From Megascapheus bottae (Eukaryota; Chordata; Mammalia; Rodentia; Geomyidae): a DNA stretch of 64,000 nt. A program made the position numbers and the translations under genes. Positions 57,401 to 64,000 of this stretch are shown piece by piece; positions within the stretch are counted from its first letter, which is position 1, and every line of letters starts with the position of its first letter. The stretch covers positions 5,512,501 to 5,576,500 of the forward strand of contig JANJXV010000048.1 in assembly GCA_024803745.1 (NCBI GenBank), given 5' to 3'. The notes beneath the pieces were generated by a model. It did not search any database and was not told where the DNA came from. It saw nothing but the letters and a program-made list of their open reading frames with translations.

Positions 57401-59251
57401 TTACGGTAAGGGTTAGGGATAGAGTTAGGGTTAGGGTTAGGGTTAGGGTTAGGTTTAGCGTTGGGGTTAGGTTGAGGGTTAGGGTTAGGGTAAGGGTAAG
57501 GGTTAGGGTGAGGGTTAGGGTTGAGGTTACGGTTAGAGGAAGGGTTAGGGTTAGGTTTAGGGTAAGGGTTAGGGTTAGGGTTAGGGTTAGAGTTAGGGTT
57601 AGGGTTAGAGTAAGGGTAAGGGTTAGGGTTCGGGTTAGGGTTAGGGTAAGAGTTAGGGTTAGGGGTTAGGGTTAATGTTAGGGTTAGGATAAGTGTTAGG
57701 GTTAGGGTTAGGTTTTGGATAAGGCTTATGGTTAGAGTAAGGGTAAGTGTTAGGGTTAGGGTTAGGGTAAGGGTTAGGGTTAGGGTTAGGGTTAGGTTTA
57801 GGGTTGGGGTTAAGGTTAGGGTTAGGGTTAGGGTAAGGGTAAGTGTTAGGGTTAGGGTTAGGGTAACTGTTAGGGTTAGGGTTAGGGTTAGGGTTAGGGT
57901 AAGGGTAAGTGTTAGGGATAGGGTTAGGGTTAGGGTTATTTTTAGGGTAAGGGTTAGGGTTATGTTTAGGGTAAGTGTAAGTTTTAGTTGTAGGATTAGT
58001 GTTAGGGTTACGGTTAGGGTAACGGCAAGGGTTAGGGTTAGGGTTAGGGTTAGGTTCAGGTTAGTTTTAGGGTTAGGGTTAGGGTTAGGGTAAGGGTAAT
58101 ACTTATGGTTATGGTTAGGGTTATGGTTAGGGTAAGGGTTAGGGTTAGGTTTGGGGTTAGTGTTGCTTTTAGGTTATGGTTTAGGGTTAGGCTTAGTGTT
58201 AGGGTAGGGGTTAGGGTAAGGGTAAGTGTTAGGGTTAGGGTTAGGGTTAGGATAAGGGTAAGGGTTAGGGTTAGGTTTAGGGTAAGGTTTAGGGTTAGGT
58301 TTAGGTTAAGGGTAAGGTTTAGGGTTAGGGTTAGGGTAAGGGTAAGTTTAAGGTTAGGGTTTGGGTTGAGGTTACGGTTAGAGTTAGAGGAAGGTTTAGG
58401 GTTAGGGTTAGGGTAAGGGTTAGGATTAGGGTTAGGGTTAGAGTTAGGGTTAGGGTTAGAGTAAGGGTAATGGTTAGGGTTAGGGTTAGGTTTAGGGTAA
58501 GGGTTAGGGTTAGAGGTTAGGGATAATGTTAGGGTTAGGTTAAGGGTTAGGGTTAGGGTTAGGATTAGATTTAGGGTTAGAGTTAGGGTTAGGGTAAGGG
58601 TAAGTGTTAGGGTTAGGGTTAGGGTTAGGGTTAGGTTTAGGGTTGGGGTTAAGGTTAGGGATAGGGTTAGGGTAAGGGTAGGTGTTAGGGTTACGGTTAG
58701 GGTTAGGGTAAGTGTTAGGGTTAGGTTTAGGGTTAGGGTTAGGGATAGGTTTAGGATTTAGGGTTAGGGTTAGGGTTAGGTTTAGGGTTAGGGTTAGGGT
58801 AAGGGTAAGGGTTACGGCAAGGGTTAGGATTACGTTTAGTTTTAGGTTAGCGTTAGGGTAAGGGTTAGGGTTAGGTTTAGGTGTTAGTGTTAGGGTTAGG
58901 ATTAGGGTTAGGTCTAGGGTTAAGGTTAGGGTAAGGGTAAGGGTTAGGGTTAGTGTTAGGATTAGGGTTAGTTTTAGGGTTAGGTTAGGGTTAGGGTAAG
59001 GGTAAGGTTTAGGGTTAGGGTCAGGGTTAGGATTAGGGTTAGTTTTAGGGTTAGGGTTAGGGTAAGGGTAAGGGTTAGGGTTAGGGTTAAGTTTAGGATT
59101 TTGGTTAGGGTTAGGTTTAGGGTTAGGGTTAGGGTTACGGTAAGGGTTAGGGATAGGGTTAGGGTTAGGGTTAGGATTAGGGTTAGGTTTAGCTTAGGGG
59201 TTAGGTTTAGGGTTAGGGTTATGGTAAGGGTAAGGGTTAGGGTGAGTGTTA
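57401..59251 (+). repeat. Family 4 two-part unit, first copy
   Basis: Part A is marked by GGGTTGAGGTTACGG followed directly by TTAGAGGAAGG at 57518. Part B is marked by the same motif followed by TTAGAGTTAGAGG at 58363. The parts are 845 and 889 bp long. TAGAGGTTAGGG near 58511 recurs 1655 bp and 3378 bp downstream. Confidence 0.7.
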
Positions 59252-59726
59252 GGGTTGAGGTTACGGTTAGAGGAAGGGTTATGGTTAGGTTTAGGGTAAG
59301 GGTTAGTGTTAGGGTTAGTTTTGGAGTTATGGTTAGGGTTAGAGTAAGGGTAAGGGTTAGGGTTCGGGTTAGGGTTAGGGTAAGCGTTAGGGTTAGGGTT
59401 AGGGTTAATGTTAGGGTTAGGATAAGGGTTAGGGTTAGGGTTAGGGTTTGGATAAGGCTTAGGGTTAGAGTAAGGGTAAGTGTTAGGGTTAGGATAAGGG
59501 TTAGGGTAAGTGTTAGGGTTGGGGTTAAGGTTAGGGTTAGTGTTAGGGTTAGGTTTAGGGTTGGGGTTAAGGTTAGGGTTAGGGTTAGGGTAAGGGTAAG
59601 TGTTAGGGTTAGGGTTAGGGTAACTGTTAGGGTTAAGGTTAGGATTATGGTTAGGGTAAGGGCAAGGGTTAGGGTTAGGGTTAGGGTTAGGTTTAGGTTA
59701 GTTTTAGGGTTAGGTTTAGGGTTAGG
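58708..59726 (+). repeat. 1-kb direct repeat, left copy (offset 4274)
   Basis: Every mark I checked recurs exactly 4274 bp downstream, from GTAAGTGTTAGGG at 58708 to GTTTTAGGG at 59701. I saw no substitution or length change over about 1019 bp. The match starts abruptly at 58708 and is cut by the window end, so its full length is unknown. Confidence 0.9.
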
Positions 59727-60914
59727 GTTAGGGTTAGGGTAAGGGTAAGACTTATGGTCATGTTTAGGGTTAGGGTTAGGGTAAGGGTTAGGGTTAGGTT
59801 TAGGGTTAGGGTTATTGTTAGGTTATGGTGTAGGGTTAGGCTTAGTGTTAGGGTAGGAGTTAGGGTAAGGGTAAGTGTTAGGGTTAGGGTTAGGGTTAGG
59901 ATAAGGTAAGGGTTAGGGTTAGGGTTAGGGTAAGGTTTAGGGTTAGGTTTAGGTTAAGTCTAAGGTTTAGGGTTAGGGTTAGGGTAAGTGTAAGGTTAAG
60001 GTTAGGGTTTGGGTTGAGGTTACGGTTAGAGTTAGAGGAAGGTTTAGAGTTAGGGTTAGGGTAAGGGTTAGGATTAGGGTTAAGGTTAGAGTTAGGGTTA
60101 GGGTTAGAGTAAGGGTAAGTGTTAAGGGTTAGGGTTAGGGTTAGGGTTAGGGTAACGGTTAGGGTTAGAGGTTAGGGTTAATGTTAGGGTTAGGTTAAGG
60201 GTTAGGGTTAGGGTTAGGGTTAGGATAAAGCTTAGGGTTAGAGTAAGGGTAAGTGTTAAGGTTAGGGTTAGGGTTAGGGTAAGTTTTAGGGCTAGGGTTA
60301 GAGTTAGGTTTAGGGTTGGGGTTAAGCTTAGGGTTAGGGTTAGGGTAAGGGTAAGTGTTAGGGTTAGGGTTAGATTAAGTGTTAGGGTTAGGGTTAGGAT
60401 TAGGGTTAGGGTTAGGGTAAGGGTAAGGGTTAGGGTTAGGGTTAGGCTTTGGGTTACGGTTGAGTTTATGGTTAAGTTTAGGGTTACGGTAAAGGTTAGG
60501 GTTAGGGTTAGGGTAAGGTTTAGGGTTAGGGTTAGGGTTAGGGTAAGGGTAACGGTTGGGGATAGGGTTAGGGTAAGTTTTAGGGTTAGGGTTATGGTAA
60601 GGGTAAGGGTTAGGGTTAGGTTTAGGGTTAAGTTTAGGGTCAGGGTTAGGGTTAGGGTTAGGGTTAGTGTTTTGGTACGGGTTAGTGTTAGGGTTAGGGT
60701 TAGGGTTAGGGTTAGGGTTAGGGTAAGCGTTGTGGTTAGGGTTAGGGTTAAGTGTTAGGGTTAGGGTTAGGGTTAGGGTAAGGGTAATGTTTAGGGTTAG
60801 GGTTAGGGTTAGGATTAGTCTAAGGGTTAGGGTTAGAGTTAGGGTAAGGGTTAGGTTTAGGTTTAAGGTAAGGGTAAGAGTTAGGGTTAGGGTTAGGGTT
60901 AGGGTTAGGGTTAG
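59252..60914 (+). repeat. Family 4 two-part unit, second copy (1663 bp)
   Basis: Part A motif GGGTTGAGGTTACGG at 59252 and part B motif at 60011 (759 bp on). GCTTTGGGTTACGGTTGAG near 60446 recurs 1681 bp downstream at 62127. Confidence 0.7.
60688..60723 (+). repeat. Intact six-unit TTAGGG run
   Basis: Six uninterrupted TTAGGG units, followed by TAAGCG. It is a candidate G-quadruplex and shelterin-binding site. Confidence 0.88.
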
Positions 60915-62679
60915 GGTAGAGGTTAGCGTAAGCGTAAGTGTTAGTGTTAGGGTTAGGTTTAGGTTAAAGTTAAGGATTAGGGTTAGGTTTAGGGTTAGGG
61001 TTAGAGGTTAGGGTTAGGGTTAGGGTTAGGGTGAGGGTTAGGTTTAGGGCTAGGGTTAGAGTAAGGGTAAGGGTTAGGGTTAGGGTTAGGGTTAGGTTTA
61101 GGGTTAGGGTTAGGGTAAGGGCAAGGGTTAGGGTTAGGGTTACGGTTAAGTTTATGGTTATGGTTATGGTTAGGGTTAGTGTTAAGGTTAGGGTTAGGGT
61201 TAAGGTTAGGGTAATGGTTAGTGTTAGGGTTAGGGTAAGGATTAGGGTTAGGGTTAGGGTTAGAGTTAGGTTTAGGGGCTAGTGTTAGGGTTAGGGTAAA
61301 GGTTGGGTTTAGGTTTAGGTTTAGGGTAAGGGTTAGGGTTAGTGTAAGGTAAGTGTAAGGGTTAGGGTTAAGTTTAGGGGTATGTTTAGGGTTAGGGTTT
61401 GGGTTAGGGTTAGGGTAAGGGTAAGGTCTAGGGTCAGGATTAGGGTTAGGGTTAGGGTAAGGGTTAGGGTTAGGATTAGGGTTATGGTTAGGGTAAGGGT
61501 AAGGTAAGGGTTGGGGTTAGGTTTAGGGTTAGAGTAAGGGTTGAGGTAAGGGTTAGGGTTAGGGGTTAGGGTTAGGGTTAGGGTTAGGGTTAGGGTTAGG
61601 GTAAGGGTAAGGTTTAGGGTTAGGGTTAGGGTTAGGAATAGGGTAAGGGTTAGGGTTAGAGTTAGGGTTAGGGTTAGGGTTAGAGTTAGAGTTAGGTTTA
61701 GGTTAAGGGTAAGGTTTAGGTTTAGGGTTAGGGTAAGGGTAAGGTTAAGGTTAGGGTTTGGGTTGAGGTTACGGTTAGAGTTAGAGGAAGGGTAGGGTTA
61801 GGGTTAGGGTAAGGGTTAGGATTAGGGTTAGGGTTAGAGTAAGGGTAAGGGTTAGTGTTAGGGTTAGGGTTAGGGTAAGGGTTAGGGTTAGAGGTTAGGG
61901 TTAATGTTAGGGTTAGGTTAAGGGTTAGGGTTAGGGTTAGGGTTAGGATAAGGCTTAGGGTTAGAGTAAGGGTAAGTGTTAGTGTTAGGGTTAGGGTTAG
62001 GGTTAGGGTAAGGGTTAGGGTTAGGGTTAGAGTTAGGTTTAGGGTTGGGGTTAAGTTTAGGGTTAGGGTTAGGGTAAGGGTAAGTGTTAGGGTTAGGGTT
62101 AGAGTAAGTGTTAGGGTTAGGGTTAGGCTTTGGGTTACGGTTGAGTTTAGGGTTAAGTTTAGGGTTACGGTAAAGGTTAGGGTTAGGGTTAGGGTAAGGT
62201 TTAGGGTTTGGTTTTAGGGTTAGGGTAAGGGTAAGGGTAACGGTTGGGGTTAGTGTTAGGGTTAGTTTTAGGGTTAGGGTTATGGTAAGGGTAAGGGTTA
62301 GGGTTAGGGTTAGGGTTAAGTTTAGGGTTAGGGTTAGGGTTAGGGTTAGTGTTAGGGTAAGGGTTAGGGTTAGTGTTAGGGTTAGGGTAAGGGTTGTGGT
62401 TAGGGTTAGGGTTAAGTGTTACGGTTAGGGTTAAGGTTGGGTTAAGGGTAATGTTTAGGGTTAGGGGTAGGGTTAGGATTAGTCTAAGGGTTAGGGTTAG
62501 AGTTAGGGTTAGGGTTAGGTTTAGGTTTAAGGTAAGGGTAAGTGTTAGGGTTAGGGTTAGGTTTAGGGTTAGGGTAAGGGGTAGGGATAGGGTTAGGGTT
62601 AGGGTTAGGGTTAGGTTTAGCGTTGGGGTTAGGTTTAGGGTTAGGGTTAGGGTAAGGGTAAGGGTTAGGGTGAGGGTTA
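60915..62679 (+). repeat. Family 4 two-part unit, third copy with decayed A motif
   Basis: At the position expected for part A (904 bp after the previous B motif) the sequence reads GGGTAGAGGTTAGCG, a diverged form of GGGTTGAGGTTACGG. The part B motif at 61760 is intact. The next A motif, with one change (ACAG for ACGG), is at 62680. Confidence 0.6.
61566..61601 (+). repeat. Intact six-unit TTAGGG run
   Basis: Six uninterrupted TTAGGG units followed by two TAAGGG variants. It is a candidate G-quadruplex and shelterin-binding site. Confidence 0.88.
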
Positions 62680-64000
62680 GGGTTGAGGTTACAGTTAGAG
62701 GAAGGGTTAGGGTTAGGTTTAGGGTAAGGGTTAGTGTTAGGGTTAGGGTTAGGGTTAGAGTTATGGTTAGGGTTAGAGTAAGGGTAAGGGTTAGGGTTCG
62801 GGTTAGGGTTAGGGTAAGGGTTAGGGTTAGGGTTAGGGTTAGGGTTAGGGTTATGGTAAGGGTTAGGGTTAGGGTTAGGTTTAGGGTTGGGTTTAAGGTT
62901 AGGGTTAGGGTTAGGGTAAGGGTAAGTGTTAGGTTTAGGGTTAGGGTAATTATTAGGGTTAGGGTTAGGGTTAGGTTAAGGGTAAGTGTTAGGGTTAGGT
63001 TTAGGGTTAGGGTTAGGGATAGGTTTAGGATTTAGGGTTAGGGTTAGGGTTAGGTTTAGGGTTAGGGTTAGGGTAAGGGTAAGGGTTACGGCAAGGGTTA
63101 GGATTACGTTTAGTTTTAGGTTAGCGTTAGGGTAAGGGTTAGGGTTAGGTTTAGGTGTTAGTGTTAGGGTTAGGATTAGGGTTAGGTCTAGGGTTAAGGT
63201 TAGGGTAAGGGTAAGGGTTAGGGTTAGTGTTAGGATTAGGGTTAGTTTTAGGGTTAGGTTAGGGTTAGGGTAAGGGTAAGGTTTAGGGTTAGGGTCAGGG
63301 TTAGGATTAGGGTTAGTTTTAGGGTTAGGGTTAGGGTAAGGGTAAGGGTTAGGGTTAGGGTTAAGTTTAGGATTTTGGTTAGGGTTAGGTTTAGGGTTAG
63401 GGTTAGGGTTACGGTAAGGGTTAGGGATAGGGTTAGGGTTAGGGTTAGGATTAGGGTTAGGTTTAGCTTAGGGGTTAGGTTTAGGGTTAGGGTTATGGTA
63501 AGGGTAAGGGTTAGGGTGAGTGTTAGGGTTGAGGTTACGGTTAGAGGAAGGGTTATGGTTAGGTTTAGGGTAAGGGTTAGTGTTAGGGTTAGTTTTGGAG
63601 TTATGGTTAGGGTTAGAGTAAGGGTAAGGGTTAGGGTTCGGGTTAGGGTTAGGGTAAGCGTTAGGGTTAGGGTTAGGGTTAATGTTAGGGTTAGGATAAG
63701 GGTTAGGGTTAGGGTTAGGGTTTGGATAAGGCTTAGGGTTAGAGTAAGGGTAAGTGTTAGGGTTAGGATAAGGGTTAGGGTAAGTGTTAGGGTTGGGGTT
63801 AAGGTTAGGGTTAGTGTTAGGGTTAGGTTTAGGGTTGGGGTTAAGGTTAGGGTTAGGGTTAGGGTAAGGGTAAGTGTTAGGGTTAGGGTTAGGGTAACTG
63901 TTAGGGTTAAGGTTAGGATTATGGTTAGGGTAAGGGCAAGGGTTAGGGTTAGGGTTAGGGTTAGGTTTAGGTTAGTTTTAGGGTTAGGTTTAGGGTTAGG
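62680..64000 (+). repeat. Family 4 part A unit joined to the 1-kb repeat
   Basis: The A motif at 62680 is followed 846 bp later by another A motif at 63526, where the A-B alternation predicts B. The break in the alternation coincides with the start at 62982 of the segment copied from 58708, so this is a duplication junction. The region around 62650-62830 is also close to 57490-57660. Confidence 0.7.
62982..64000 (+). repeat. 1-kb direct repeat, right copy, cut by window end
   Basis: Same sequence as 58708-59726 at a constant offset of 4274. Upstream of 62982 the two contexts differ (GGTTAGGTTAAGG here, GGTTAGGGTTAGGG there), which fixes the left breakpoint within a few bases. Confidence 0.9.

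Larger units (their letters stand above)
1..64000 (+). repeat. Degenerate TTAGGG telomeric-repeat array filling the window
   Basis: Seen: the whole window is a 6-bp periodic sequence of TTAGGG and close variants, G-rich on the + strand throughout. The commonest variants are TAAGGG (often as a doublet), TTAGGT, TTAGTG, TTAAGG, TTAGAG and TTAGGA. Intact runs are short; the longest I found are six units (36 bp). Cytosine is very rare on +, and the few C-containing variants serve as landmarks for aligning copies. Known: TTAGGG is the vertebrate telomere unit and also occurs in other metazoans, fungi and some protists. Inferred: this is old subtelomeric or interstitial telomeric DNA evolving as a satellite, since an active terminal array would be far more uniform. 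No coding or RNA gene is supported anywhere in it. Confidence 0.97.

Noticed and set aside
1..64000. Functional terminal telomere
   Set aside because: Intact runs do not exceed about six units anywhere that I found, variants are everywhere, and there is no increase in purity toward the right end. The window is subtelomeric or interstitial.
1..64000. Plant-type TTTAGGG telomere
   Set aside because: TTTAGGG occurs mostly as part of TTAGGTTTAGGG, which keeps a 12-bp total and is better read as a G-to-T change in TTAGGG. There are no TTTAGGG tandem runs.

Overview
The window is one continuous block of degenerate vertebrate-type telomeric repeat. Nearly every position on the + strand reads as TTAGGG or a variant one or two bases away (TAAGGG, TTAGGT, TTAGTG, TTAAGG, TTAGAG, TTATGG, TTAGGA, TTACGG, TTAGCG, TTCGGG). 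The G-rich strand is always the + strand, with no inversion. I found no stretch of ordinary sequence: no gene, rRNA, tRNA, transposon, CRISPR array or promoter. The long open frames are translations of the hexamer (Arg-Val on +, Leu-Thr on -) and are not genes. TTAGGG is the telomere unit of vertebrates and of many other animals, fungi and protists, so the source is eukaryotic, most plausibly an animal with a very large subtelomeric or interstitial telomeric block. The species cannot be told from this. If the block is subtelomeric, the chromosome end lies to the right.

The array is organised like a satellite with higher-order repeats. (1) 1-33.8 kb is family 1, built of units of about 1.2-3.5 kb that begin with a shared landmark (ATGTTTAGGG followed by GGGATAGGTTTAGTGATAGG). 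Inside it a segment of about 13.8 kb is present twice in direct tandem (about 2.94-16.80 and 16.80-30.58 kb), nearly identical. (2) 33.8-49 kb is family 2, marked by AAGAATTTGGG, AAGAGTTTGGG and GGGCCAGGGTTATTG, with two colinear blocks of about 5 kb, a third diverged block, and local tandem pairs of 485, 220 and about 650 bp. (3) 49-57.4 kb is family 3, with a 1668-bp tandem pair (51.5-54.7 kb), a third diverged copy, and flanks that match each other about 6.14 kb apart. (4) 57.4-64 kb is family 4, a two-part repeat of about 1.7 kb marked by GGGTTGAGGTTACGG. It holds a segment of about 1 kb repeated without visible change 4274 bp downstream and running off the window end.

The copies I could align differ by scattered substitutions and by length changes that are almost all multiples of 6 bp (6, 12, 30, 54). 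This suggests gain and loss of whole hexamers plus repeated unequal exchange or amplification, rather than telomerase addition. Block boundaries are by eye and uncertain by some tens of bases, because any two parts of the window resemble each other.
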